Shown here piece by piece: positions 9,566 through 18,330 of a stretch of 64,000 nt of DNA; the stretch's first letter is position 1; each line of letters starts with the position of its first letter. The stretch is from assembly GCA_027623235.1 (NCBI GenBank), contig JAQBVJ010000005.1:1-64000 (forward strand), given 5' to 3'. The position numbers and the translations under genes are program-made. Source of the DNA: Planctomycetota bacterium. Lineage in GTDB: Bacteria > Planctomycetota > Planctomycetia > Planctomycetales > Planctomycetaceae. The notes beneath the pieces were generated by a model that did not search any database, was not told the origin of the DNA, and was given only the letters and a program-made list of their open reading frames with translations.

Positions 9566-12289
9566 ATGCACACTCGGAAATGGCTGGCTGTTCTGGCTCT
9601 CTGCACGCTGGTTTTCTCAGCGACCGCTCACGCGGAAGTGAAGAAGGTGACCTCGATCGAGGGCATCTCGGAATTCACGCTCGACAACGGCATGCCCGTG
9701 CTGCTGTTTCCGGACGCGTCCAAGCCGACCGTCACCGTGAATCTGACCGTTTTTGTCGGGTCGCGGCACGAGGGTTATGGTGAGGCCGGCATGGCGCACC
9801 TGCTGGAGCACATGCTGTTCAAGGGGACGCCGTCGAACGCGGACATCCCGCAACTGCTGAAGGATCGTGGAGCAAACTTCAACGGCACGACATGGCTCGA
9901 CCGGACCAACTACTACGAGACGATGCCCGCAAGCGATGAGAACCTCGACTTCGCGCTGCAGCTTGAATCGGACCGGATGATCAACTCGAAGATCGATAAC
10001 AAAGATCTGCAGTCCGAATTCTCTGTCGTTCGCAACGAATTCGAACGGGGCGAGAACAGTCCGACGCGAGTCCTCATGCAGCGCATGGCGTCCGCGGCGT
10101 TCCTTTGGCACAACTACGGAAACTCGACCATCGGCAATCGGGCGGACATCGAACGGGTGCCCATCCAGAATCTCCGAAACTTCTACAGTCGGTACTACCA
10201 GCCGGACAATTCGATGCTGGTCATTGCCGGGAAGTTTGACGAGGCCAAAGCCCTCGCCATGGCCAACAAGCATTTCGGTTCGATTCCGCTTCCGGACCGG
10301 AAACTCGACAAGACGTACACCGTTGAACCCGCGCAGGATGGCGAACGGCTCGTCACTCTTCGTCGAGTCGGCGACGTCGCGGCCGTGGGAGCGCTGTACC
10401 ACGTGCCAGCCGGCGGGCATCCGCAGTTCGCGGCTGTGGACGTCATGGAGAGTATGCTCAATTCCGAACCGGCCGGCCGTCTTTACAAAGAGCTCGTCGA
10501 GAAAAAACGAGCGTCGGTCGTCTACGGCGGCGCGTTCGCGAATCACGATCCCGGGTCGCTGTTCCTGATCGCCGAAGTCAATCCCGGCAACGAGCCGCAG
10601 GACGTCCTCGCGTCGCTGCTCGACGTAACCGAGGGATTTGGCGAGTCGGAAATTAAAGACGAAGACGTTCAACGGGCGAAACAGAAACTGCTCAAGCAGC
10701 GGGAACTGGCGGCGGCGAATTCGACGCAGATCGCCGTTCAGCTCAGCGAGTGGGCGGCCCAGGGCGACTGGCGGTTGTACTTTATCTACCGCGATCAGCT
10801 GGAGAAGGTCGACGCTGATCAGGTCCGGGCCGTCGCGAAAGCCTATCTGAAACGGAACAATCGCACGGCAGGCATGTACGTTCCCACGAAGGAAGCCGAT
10901 CGGGTTTCCGTTCCAGAGACGCCGAATCTCGCAGACCTGATCGGCGACTACAAAGGCCGCGAAGTCGCTGCGGCGGGTGAGGCCTTCGACGTCTCGCCAG
11001 AGAACATCGAATCGCGGACGACACGGCTGACGATCAACGAGGACCTGCGGGTCAGCCTGCTTCCGAAGAAAACGCGGGGCGAGGCGGTCGTGCTGCAGTT
11101 GACTCTGCGTTACGGCAATCTGAAAACGTTGACCGGCCACGCGACGGCAATGGAATTCCTGCCGACGATCATGACACGCGGCACAGAAAACCTGACTCGT
11201 CAACAGTTGCAGGACGCGCTCGACGAAAACTTTGCGACACTTTCCAGCAGCGGAGAAGCCGGCGAGGCGACATTTTCGATCAAGACAAAACGATCGCAGC
11301 TTCCGGTCGCGATCGATCTGCTTCGCCAGGTTCTGCGCGAACCGACGCTCGATGCGACTGAGCTGGATCTGCTTAAGAACGAAACGGCGACCGGCCTCGA
11401 ACAATCGCTCACCGAGCCGACGGCACTCGCACAGCGGGCGGCGCTGAAGCACACCGCTCCGTACCCGAACGGGCATCCGCATTACGTACCGACGGTCGCG
11501 GAAGAAATTGAGATGGTGAAATCTGTCTCGCAGGCCGAACTGAAATCGCTTTACTCGGAATTGCTGGGGGCTTCGCACGGCGAGCTGAGCATCGTCGGCG
11601 ACTTTGATCCGGAAGCGACGATGGGGCAGTTGAAGTCAGTGCTCAGCGGGTGGAAAACCGGTTCCCCGTGGGAGCGGGTTGGCCGCAAAGGCGACATCGC
11701 TCTGAAGTCGAAGCACGAGAAAATCAACACGCCGGACAAAGCCAACGCGATGTACTTTGCCGTCAGTGTCTTCCCGATGAACGATGACGCGGTCGAGTAC
11801 CCGGCTCTCCTGATGGGCAATTACATCCTTGGCGGCGGAGCTCTTGCCAACCGCCTTGGTAACCGTGTTCGCCAGAAGGAGGGCCTGTCGTACGGAGTCC
11901 GCTCCGGACTGAGCGTCGGGTCGCTCGACGATCGCACGCTGTTTTACATTTATGCGATCTCGAACCCCGACAACGTTCCGAAAGTCGTGTCCGCGATCGA
12001 TGAGGAAGTCAAACTGCTGCTTGAGAGAGGTGTGACTGAAGAGGAGCTTGCCTCGGCGAAGAAGGGCTGGCTGCAGAGCCAGCAGGTGGGACGCGGCAAC
12101 GACAGTTCGCTGGCCTCCACGCTGGCCGACACCGCTCGGACGGATCGCACGATGGTGCACTACGCGGGGCTTGAACAGAAAATTCAATCGGTCACTGGCG
12201 AGCAGGTTCAGGAAGCCTTGAAAAAGCGGATCGACCCGAAGCGGATCGTGATCGTCACGGCAGGCGACTTTGAGAAGAAGGCCGAGTAG
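9566..12289 (+). CDS. M16 family zinc metalloprotease (insulinase/pitrilysin type)
   Basis: 907 residues from the ATG at 9566, chosen because it has GGAG upstream and starts a clear signal peptide ('WLAVLALCTLVFSATAHAE'); the frame is open further upstream without family resemblance. The inverted zinc motif HLLEH is at residues 78-82, and 'NEFERGE' about 75 residues later supplies the third ligand. Two M16 halves are present: the active N-terminal half (about 35-440) and a C-terminal half (about 520-900) lacking the zinc motif, with 'RVRQKEGLSYGVRSGLS', the R/Y pair used for substrate binding. Probably periplasmic, degrading peptides. The next gene starts 2 bp after its stop. Confidence 0.93.
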   Translation: MHTRKWLAVLALCTLVFSATAHAEVKKVTSIEGISEFTLDNGMPVLLFPDASKPTVTVNLTVFVGSRHEGYGEAGMAHLLEHMLFKGTPSNADIPQLLKDRGANFNGTTWLDRTNYYETMPASDENLDFALQLESDRMINSKIDNKDLQSEFSVVRNEFERGENSPTRVLMQRMASAAFLWHNYGNSTIGNRADIERVPIQNLRNFYSRYYQPDNSMLVIAGKFDEAKALAMANKHFGSIPLPDRKLDKTYTVEPAQDGERLVTLRRVGDVAAVGALYHVPAGGHPQFAAVDVMESMLNSEPAGRLYKELVEKKRASVVYGGAFANHDPGSLFLIAEVNPGNEPQDVLASLLDVTEGFGESEIKDEDVQRAKQKLLKQRELAAANSTQIAVQLSEWAAQGDWRLYFIYRDQLEKVDADQVRAVAKAYLKRNNRTAGMYVPTKEADRVSVPETPNLADLIGDYKGREVAAAGEAFDVSPENIESRTTRLTINEDLRVSLLPKKTRGEAVVLQLTLRYGNLKTLTGHATAMEFLPTIMTRGTENLTRQQLQDALDENFATLSSSGEAGEATFSIKTKRSQLPVAIDLLRQVLREPTLDATELDLLKNETATGLEQSLTEPTALAQRAALKHTAPYPNGHPHYVPTVAEEIEMVKSVSQAELKSLYSELLGASHGELSIVGDFDPEATMGQLKSVLSGWKTGSPWERVGRKGDIALKSKHEKINTPDKANAMYFAVSVFPMNDDAVEYPALLMGNYILGGGALANRLGNRVRQKEGLSYGVRSGLSVGSLDDRTLFYIYAISNPDNVPKVVSAIDEEVKLLLERGVTEEELASAKKGWLQSQQVGRGNDSSLASTLADTARTDRTMVHYAGLEQKIQSVTGEQVQEALKKRIDPKRIVIVTAGDFEKKAE

Positions 12290-12291
12290 CG

Positions 12292-12750
12292 ATGAAGTGT
12301 GCTCGAACCTGGATCGTTCTTGGCGGCATTCTTGCCTGCCTGTCTGTCGTGTTCGGCGCGTTCGGTGCGCATGGCCTCGAAAAACCGCTGGAGAAAATCT
12401 ACAGCGGCGAGACGCGAAACCTGGCCGGACTGGAAGTGCCAGCAACGTACAAGTACCTCCAGGACTTCAACACCGGGGCCCGCTATCAGATGTACAACGC
12501 TCTGGGGCTGATCGCTCTGGGAATCCTGGCTTCGAATCCGACGACGACAGCTCAGCGTGTGTCTGCCTGGAGTTTTCTGGCGGGCACACTGCTGTTCTCC
12601 GGCAGCCTGTATGTGCTGGTGCTGACAAAGCTGACGATTCTCGGCCTGGTCGCCGCGCTGGGTGGAGTCTTCATGATCGTCGCCTGGGCCGCCTTCGTGA
12701 TCGGCTGCCGGAAGAGCGGCGACTCAGTGGCCGATGGAGCCGCATCGTGA
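12292..12750 (+). CDS. DUF423 family membrane protein
   Basis: 152 residues with four predicted membrane segments. It opens 'WIVLGGILACLSVVFGAFGAHGLE', the family signature (GAFGAHxL). Members such as E. coli YgdD are about 130 residues; this one carries an extra short insert after the signature ('KIYSGETRNLAGLEVPATY'), seen also in planctomycete relatives as far as I know. Function unknown. It sits 2 bp after the M16 protease and overlaps the next gene by 4 bp (GTGA), so these genes are likely translated from one message. Confidence 0.85.
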   Translation: MKCARTWIVLGGILACLSVVFGAFGAHGLEKPLEKIYSGETRNLAGLEVPATYKYLQDFNTGARYQMYNALGLIALGILASNPTTTAQRVSAWSFLAGTLLFSGSLYVLVLTKLTILGLVAALGGVFMIVAWAAFVIGCRKSGDSVADGAAS

Positions 12751-13499
12751 CCTCGGCGACTGAAACGCAACCGCTGGCCGGTCAGGTCGTGCTGGTCACC
12801 GGAGGCGGGCGAGGCATCGGCCGGGCGATCGCGCTGGCTGCGGCAAAGGCCGGAGCGGACGTCTGCGTCACAGCACGCTCGGCGGATCAGGTGGAGAAAG
12901 TCGCGGCAGAGATCCGGGCACTCGGGCGGCGAGGCATTGCCGAAATCTGCGACGTGGCTGACTTCGAATCGGTCTCGGCGATGATCGAGTCCGCAGTCAG
13001 CCAGTTAGGAAAGCTCGACATCCTTGTGAACAATGCCGGCGGCGGGCTCGAACGGACTCCCGTTGGCGAAGACGACCCGGCCGCCTGGAAAGACGTCATC
13101 GAGGTCAACCTGCTCGGCACATATTACTGCTCGCGTCAGGCTCTGCCGCACCTCAAAGAATCCCGCGGCAGGATCATCAACATCGGATCCGGCATGGGGC
13201 ATCAGCCTCGCCCGACGAACAGTTCCTACAACGCGGCAAAGGCAGGCGTGTGGATGCTGACCCGCTGCATGGCCATGCAACTGTGGGATGAGGGCGTCGC
13301 CGTCAACGAGCTGATCCCCGGCCCGGTCGCGACAGAACTGACCAAAGACGCCTTTCAGGCCGGAGTGCCTCACCCGCAGATGAGCAGCGAGTGGATCAAA
13401 CAGCCCGAGGACGTTGTGCCGCTGGCGATGCTGATGATGACTCAGCCGGAAAAGGGAGCGACCGGCCAGTCCTTCAGTATTGCCCGGCGTCCGTTGTAG
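12747..13499 (+). CDS. Short-chain dehydrogenase/reductase (SDR)
   Basis: 250 residues from a GTG at 12747 that overlaps the DUF423 stop. The start is fixed by the dinucleotide motif TGGGRGIG near residue 18; the longer open frame upstream is the out-of-frame copy of DUF423. It has 'NNAGGG' after strand 4 and the catalytic SxxxxxxxYNAAK (Ser/Tyr/Lys). The C-terminus '[17 protein letters not shown]' is a usual classical-SDR end. NAD(P)-dependent oxidation or reduction of an alcohol/carbonyl; substrate not predictable. '[15 protein letters not shown]'-like region resembles 3-oxoacyl-ACP reductase-type SDRs. Confidence 0.9.
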   Translation: MTSATETQPLAGQVVLVTGGGRGIGRAIALAAAKAGADVCVTARSADQVEKVAAEIRALGRRGIAEICDVADFESVSAMIESAVSQLGKLDILVNNAGGGLERTPVGEDDPAAWKDVIEVNLLGTYYCSRQALPHLKESRGRIINIGSGMGHQPRPTNSSYNAAKAGVWMLTRCMAMQLWDEGVAVNELIPGPVATELTKDAFQAGVPHPQMSSEWIKQPEDVVPLAMLMMTQPEKGATGQSFSIARRPL

Positions 13500-13587
13500 A
13501 CTGTGCCGTAGTCCCGGTGTCGACCGGCCGAAAAATCGCCAGCTCCCAGTCGGCCGGTGGGAACCGGCCCTACTCAGACAGACCACC

Positions 13588-14856
13588 ATGCAGCACTCCA
13601 TCCCTGTTGACGAAATTGGCCCGCTCGGCCTGCCGATGGCTGAGGCCGTGCAGAAGTGTGTGCACTGCGGTTTCTGCCTGCCGGCCTGCCCGACGTATCA
13701 GGTGCTTGGCGAGGAAATGGATTCTCCGCGCGGCCGCATTTTTCTGATGAAGGAAGTGCTGGAGGGCAACGTCGATCTGGATGAGGCTGTGCCGTACGTG
13801 GACCGGTGCCTGGGCTGTGTCGGGTGCATTACGGCCTGCCCGTCGGGCGTCGGTTACGGAGAACTGATCACCGCTTTTCGAGCTCACGCGGAAGAGACCC
13901 GCTCGCGATCGCTGCTCGATCGGCTGCTGCGGCGGTTCGTGCTGGAGACTCTGCCGTACCCCGGTCGGTTCCGGTTTGCGGCAAGGATGGGTGGCCTCAC
14001 GAAGCCGCTCAAAAAGCTGCTGCCAGGGCGGCTCGGCGACATGCTCGATCTGCTGCCGGACAAGCTGCCAAAGTCGCAGCCTCTGCCGGAAATCGTTCCG
14101 GCCAAGGGCGAGCGGCGTGCGCGGGTGGCGATGCTTGCCGGGTGTGCTCAGCAGGTCCTGGCCCCGGACATCAATCACGCGACGCTGCGTGTGCTCGCCG
14201 AAAACGGCGTCGAGACGGTCATCCCCAGAACGCAGTCGTGCTGCGGAGCCCTCGCCGCCCACACCGGGGCCGCGTGGCATGCGAAGCAGTTTGCGAAGCA
14301 GAATCTGCAGGCCTTTCCGAAAGACGTCGATGCGATTCTCACCAACGCCGCCGGCTGCGGGTCGGGCATGCACGAGTACGCGCTCTGGCTGCGCGGCGAA
14401 CCCGAGCAGACGCAGGCCGAAGAATTTGTCGGCAAGGTGAAGGATGTCAGCAAGTTTCTGGCTGAGCTGGGCCTCAAGACTCCGCCACCACTGAAGCAGC
14501 CGGTGAAAGTTGCCTACCACGACGCCTGCCACCTGGCGCACGCTCAGAAGGTGCGAGCTCAGCCGCGACAACTGCTGAGCTCGATCGAGGGTTTGACGCT
14601 CGTCGAGATTCCGGACGGTGAGATCTGCTGCGGATCGGCCGGCACGTACAACATCGAACAGCCGGAGACGGCCGCGGAACTCGGCTCGCGGAAGGCCGCC
14701 GCGGTGCTCTCGACTGGAGCTCAGGTCGTCGCGATGGGCAACATCGGCTGCATGACTCAAATCGAATCTCATCTGGATCGGCAGGAGAAGCCGTTGCCGG
14801 TGCTGCACACGATGCAGATTCTGGACCGGTGTTACCGAGGCGAGCCGATCGTCTGA
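13588..14856 (+). CDS. Glycolate oxidase iron-sulfur subunit-like protein (GlcF family)
   Basis: 422 residues from the ATG at 13588. Two 4Fe-4S ferredoxin motifs open the protein ([12 protein letters not shown] from residue 24; [12 protein letters not shown] about residue 73), and two CCG domains follow ('LAGCAQQVL...QSCCGAL' and 'YHDACHLAH...[11 protein letters not shown]'), which bind further Fe-S clusters in related heterodisulfide-reductase-like proteins. This is the GlcF order. GlcD and GlcE are not adjacent, so the flavin partner must be elsewhere or differ; LutA/LutB-type lactate oxidation or another 2-hydroxyacid dehydrogenase complex are alternatives. Confidence 0.88.
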   Translation: MQHSIPVDEIGPLGLPMAEAVQKCVHCGFCLPACPTYQVLGEEMDSPRGRIFLMKEVLEGNVDLDEAVPYVDRCLGCVGCITACPSGVGYGELITAFRAHAEETRSRSLLDRLLRRFVLETLPYPGRFRFAARMGGLTKPLKKLLPGRLGDMLDLLPDKLPKSQPLPEIVPAKGERRARVAMLAGCAQQVLAPDINHATLRVLAENGVETVIPRTQSCCGALAAHTGAAWHAKQFAKQNLQAFPKDVDAILTNAAGCGSGMHEYALWLRGEPEQTQAEEFVGKVKDVSKFLAELGLKTPPPLKQPVKVAYHDACHLAHAQKVRAQPRQLLSSIEGLTLVEIPDGEICCGSAGTYNIEQPETAAELGSRKAAAVLSTGAQVVAMGNIGCMTQIESHLDRQEKPLPVLHTMQILDRCYRGEPIV

Positions 14857-14974
14857 GCGGGTGAAACCGCAGTTCGGGAGGCGAGGCTGTCTCGGCAGCG
14901 CCGAAACAACTTCGACCGAAGGCGAGTACAGTGGTAACGGCCACCCTGGCTGAAAGTGCCTGCGGAGAACACCT

Positions 14975-16018
14975 ATGACATCACCGGTCGTGTCCGTCTC
15001 TGACCTGCGAAAGACGTATCGCAGCGGTCTGATCCGGAGAAGAAAAATCGAGGCTCTGCAGGGCGTTTCGTTCGACGTCCAGCCGGGTGAGATCTTCGGG
15101 CTGCTTGGTCCAAACGGAGCCGGCAAAACAACCCTCATCAAGATTCTGCTGGGCATTGTGAAACGCACGGAGGGATCGGCGAGCGTGCTCGGTCTTCCGG
15201 CGGGTGATCGGCGAGGCCGAATGCGGATTGGCTATCTGCCGGAAAATCACCGCATTCCGCGGCACCTCACCGGATTCACCGCTCTCGATTATTACGGTCA
15301 ACTCAGCCACGTGCCCGGCCGGGAGATTCGCAGGAAACGCGACGAACTGCTCGAGACCGTCGGCCTGGGCAAGTGGGGCTCGACCCCGGTCAAGAGCTAC
15401 TCGAAGGGCATGCTGCAGCGGCTGGGTCTGGCTCAGGCGATGCTGCACGACCCGGATGTGCTGATTCTGGACGAACCGACGGACGGAGTGGATCCGATCG
15501 GCCGGGCGGACATTCGCAAGACGCTGTTTCAGCTCAAGGAGCAGGGCCGGACCGTGTTCCTCAACAGTCATCTGCTGCAGGAAATCGAACTGGTTGCTGA
15601 TCGAGTCGCTGTGCTCAACCACGGACGGGTCCGCCATGTCGGGCCGATCCACGACCTGACCCAGGGCTCATCAACCAGGCTGATCTTCGAACTCGTCGCT
15701 GACGAAGCCGCGACGCTGGCGGTACTCAGCGACCTCGGACCGCAGGTCGCCAGCCGGAATGCCGAAACGACAACGGTCACAGTGGCTCCGTGTTCGCAGT
15801 CGGAAATCGACAGGACCGTCGATGGAATCCGCCAGGCGGGCATCAGCATCGTGTCGATGTCGAGAAACCGGCAGACGCTGGAGCAGGCATTTCTGGAACT
15901 GATCGGCAGTGAGAACCTTGACAGCGAGAACCTTGACAGCGAGAGCCCTGATTCGGAGATGAAATCCGAAAGCCTCACGCCCGGCCCCGCAGACACCAAC
16001 GCGGACGACAAGAACTGA
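14975..16018 (+). CDS. ABC transporter ATP-binding protein (ABC-2 exporter type)
   Basis: 347 residues. Walker A GPNGAGKTT (about residue 46), signature-like 'YSKGMLQRLGLAQ', Walker B 'VLILDEPTDGVDP' and H-loop 'NSHLLQEIE' are all present. The last 100 residues are a DrrA-type C-terminal extension, ending in an acidic tail with the repeat SENLD-SENLD-SESPD. GGAG precedes the ATG. The permease gene starts 24 bp downstream, so the pair probably forms one transporter; substrate unknown. Confidence 0.92.
   Translation: MTSPVVSVSDLRKTYRSGLIRRRKIEALQGVSFDVQPGEIFGLLGPNGAGKTTLIKILLGIVKRTEGSASVLGLPAGDRRGRMRIGYLPENHRIPRHLTGFTALDYYGQLSHVPGREIRRKRDELLETVGLGKWGSTPVKSYSKGMLQRLGLAQAMLHDPDVLILDEPTDGVDPIGRADIRKTLFQLKEQGRTVFLNSHLLQEIELVADRVAVLNHGRVRHVGPIHDLTQGSSTRLIFELVADEAATLAVLSDLGPQVASRNAETTTVTVAPCSQSEIDRTVDGIRQAGISIVSMSRNRQTLEQAFLELIGSENLDSENLDSESPDSEMKSESLTPGPADTNADDKN
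15911..15955 (+). repeat. 15-bp tandem repeat coding the acidic tail of the ABC ATPase
   Basis: GAGAACCTTGACAGC occurs twice in perfect tandem (15911-15940), followed by a diverged third unit. It encodes SENLD repeats in the last 35 residues of the ATPase. Confidence 0.75.
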
Positions 16019-16042
16019 CAGCGTCCTCAGCCTGGATTCCTC

Positions 16043-18322
16043 ATGCGACCTTACCTTGCTGTGATCCGCGATTCGTTTCGAGAAGCTCTCGCCACGCGGG
16101 TTCTGTGGATCGTCCTGATTCTTATTTCGCTGTTCCTCGCGCTGGTCGCTCCGCTCGGCTACGAGAAGACGGTCGCCATCGCGATTCACTGGGAAGATCT
16201 GCGCGATCCGACGGCACTGGTGCAGCACCTGATCGATCATCGGGACAAACCGGACACGCCGGCCGGCTATCTGTGGTCAAAACTGCCAGAGGACTTTCAG
16301 AAAGAGCTTACGAATCTGAAGGAGGAAGACGGCGGGCGAGGCTCCCGCATGAGAGCGGCGGGTCGACTGCGTAACGAGATCAACCGGCAACTGCACTCGC
16401 GCGAGTTCTACAACGAAGACGTTTTCAAGTCCGTCAGGCTCGGGGCTGAAGCGGCTGAGATTCGACAGAGCGGACTCGACTCGCTCGACGACGAGCGGCA
16501 CGCGCGGTTCACCCGGCTTGTTTTTGACGTGGCGTTTCGCGACTTCATCGAAGGCGCCGGGCAGGACGCCGTTCAGTTTGTGTATCTGTGGTACCCGATT
16601 GGCGATGAAGTGCCGCTTACCGAGGACCAGCTGCACCAGATCGCGGAGACGGTGATCGCGTTCGTGGTGAGCCGCCTGGTCGGAAACCTCGGCGTCTTTA
16701 TCGCGCTCCTGGTGACCGCGTCGATTGTGCCGCAGATGCTCGACGCGGGGGCCATCGATCTGCTGCTCAGCAAGCCGGTGTCGCGACCGTTCCTGTTTCT
16801 CAGCAAGTTTTTCGGCGGCTGTGTTTTCATCCTGCTCAACACGGTGTTTCTGATCGCCGGACTGTGGCTCGTCATCGGCTGGCGGTTCGGCCTCTGGAGC
16901 AGCGGTCTGCTGTGGACGATTCCGGTCTTTGTTTTCGTCTTTGCGATTTACTACTCCGTCTCGACTCTCGCCGCCGTCATCTGGAGAAACGCCGTCGTAT
17001 CGATCGTCGTGTCGATTCTGTTCTGGGCCGTCTGCTTCATTGTTGGCGTCGCGAAGTCGGCGCTGGACGAGTGGTTTCTGAATGCGCGCCGGACGGCAGT
17101 GATTGTTCCCGCCGAGGATTCGCTGATCGTCACAAATCGGCAGGGCAGCGGCTTCGAGTGGCGTACCGACGAGAATACCTGGGTGGAGGTGTTCGGCGAG
17201 CGACGTCGAGGTCCCGGCGGCGGTGGCTATCCGATGGTTGGGCCGTATTTTGACAGTCCCAACAGCCGGCTTGTCGCCGTTCGCAGCGGCGGTGGAAATC
17301 GCTGGATGCGCAGCACACCGAAGCTCGTTGTGGCACCTCGCGACGGCGACTGGAAACCGGTCGAAAGCATCGCCGTTCCCAGCGGAGTGAGGATGCTGGC
17401 GATCGGTCGAGACGGAGAGATTCTGGTGGCCGGAACCGGGGGGCTGCATCGATTCGACGGCGACCCGGAAGCGGGCGATGGAGGCCTCGAGGTCTTCGGA
17501 ATGAAAGTGCCGGGGTTCGGCCAGGCCGCGAAGTTTGTACGAATTGACGATGACACGCTGGAATGGAAATCTCCGTTTGCCGCGAGCCACGATGCCGCAA
17601 AGGGCGAGCTTGCCGTCCGCTCGGGTCAGAAGCTCGCACTGTTAACGCGTAACGTAAAAGGCCAGTACGAAGTGAAGACGAGCCTCGAATGGCCCAGGAC
17701 GGATCAGTCGCTGATCGGTCGCGCTGGCTCGCGTGTCGTCCTCGCCAGCGAAGACGGCTCGATCGCAATCCTCGATGCGAAAACGCTTCAAGCGGTCGGT
17801 GAGTATTCGCCGTTCGGGCGGAATCAGCCGCGCGACATTCAGTCCTCACCCGATGGCCGGTGGCTCGCCGTGCTGTTTCACCATCGCCGGTTGTGGCTGT
17901 ACGACACGCAGGCCGATCAGCCTGGCTCGCGAGAGCCGGCAGGGCAAAGAGACATCTCGGCCGTCGCATTTGGCCCGGACAATTCGCTCTTCGTCAGCAC
18001 CGGGTTTGGGAAAGTGATTCAGTACGACAGCCCGGAGTCGATGACGGAAAAAGCCCGCTTCGCTCAGCAGCCGGACTTTCTGGAGAATCTTTACCTGTGG
18101 GGGATCGATCCGGTCTACACGATCTTCCCGAAACCGGGCGAGATGGAAGACGTTGTAAAATGGCTGTTGACGAAACAGGAAACCGCCGCGACTGACGACG
18201 AGGCAGATCTGACAGCGGACCGAGTCGTCCTCGACATCTGGGAACCCATCTGGAGCAACCTGGCCTTCCTGGCGGTGATGCTCACAGTGACTTGCGTCTA
18301 CGTCACTCGAAAAGATTTTTGA
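16043..18322 (+). CDS. ABC-2 type permease with a large inserted extramembrane domain
   Basis: 759 residues. One membrane segment near the N-terminus (about 17-40, 'VLWIVLILISLFLALVAPLGY'), a 160-residue soluble loop, then four or five closely spaced segments (about 205-345), including the ABC-2 phrase 'GAIDLLLSKPVSRP'. A 370-residue soluble region follows (about 350-725), rich in short beta strands with 'SSPDGRWLAVLFHHRRLWLYD', 'VAFGPDNSLFVST' and 'LASEDGSIAILDAKT', which look like WD40/beta-propeller blades. A last membrane segment (about 730-752) closes the protein. Most ABC-2 permeases are 250-400 residues with no propeller. It follows its ATPase by 24 bp. Confidence 0.85.
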   Translation: MRPYLAVIRDSFREALATRVLWIVLILISLFLALVAPLGYEKTVAIAIHWEDLRDPTALVQHLIDHRDKPDTPAGYLWSKLPEDFQKELTNLKEEDGGRGSRMRAAGRLRNEINRQLHSREFYNEDVFKSVRLGAEAAEIRQSGLDSLDDERHARFTRLVFDVAFRDFIEGAGQDAVQFVYLWYPIGDEVPLTEDQLHQIAETVIAFVVSRLVGNLGVFIALLVTASIVPQMLDAGAIDLLLSKPVSRPFLFLSKFFGGCVFILLNTVFLIAGLWLVIGWRFGLWSSGLLWTIPVFVFVFAIYYSVSTLAAVIWRNAVVSIVVSILFWAVCFIVGVAKSALDEWFLNARRTAVIVPAEDSLIVTNRQGSGFEWRTDENTWVEVFGERRRGPGGGGYPMVGPYFDSPNSRLVAVRSGGGNRWMRSTPKLVVAPRDGDWKPVESIAVPSGVRMLAIGRDGEILVAGTGGLHRFDGDPEAGDGGLEVFGMKVPGFGQAAKFVRIDDDTLEWKSPFAASHDAAKGELAVRSGQKLALLTRNVKGQYEVKTSLEWPRTDQSLIGRAGSRVVLASEDGSIAILDAKTLQAVGEYSPFGRNQPRDIQSSPDGRWLAVLFHHRRLWLYDTQADQPGSREPAGQRDISAVAFGPDNSLFVSTGFGKVIQYDSPESMTEKARFAQQPDFLENLYLWGIDPVYTIFPKPGEMEDVVKWLLTKQETAATDDEADLTADRVVLDIWEPIWSNLAFLAVMLTVTCVYVTRKDF

Positions 18323-18330
18323 GTTGCGAG

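Noticed and set aside
9617-11578. 653-codon open frame on the minus strand
   Set aside because: It lies wholly antisense to the M16 protease gene; its protein is Arg-rich without recognisable domains, as expected of a shadow frame in GC-rich DNA.
12270-13499. A 409-residue fusion upstream of the SDR
   Set aside because: The extra N-terminal part is the out-of-frame reading of the DUF423 gene; the SDR starts at the GTG overlapping the DUF423 stop.
13570-15168. 532-codon open frame on the minus strand
   Set aside because: Antisense to the GlcF-like and ABC ATPase genes, no protein likeness and no ribosome-binding site.
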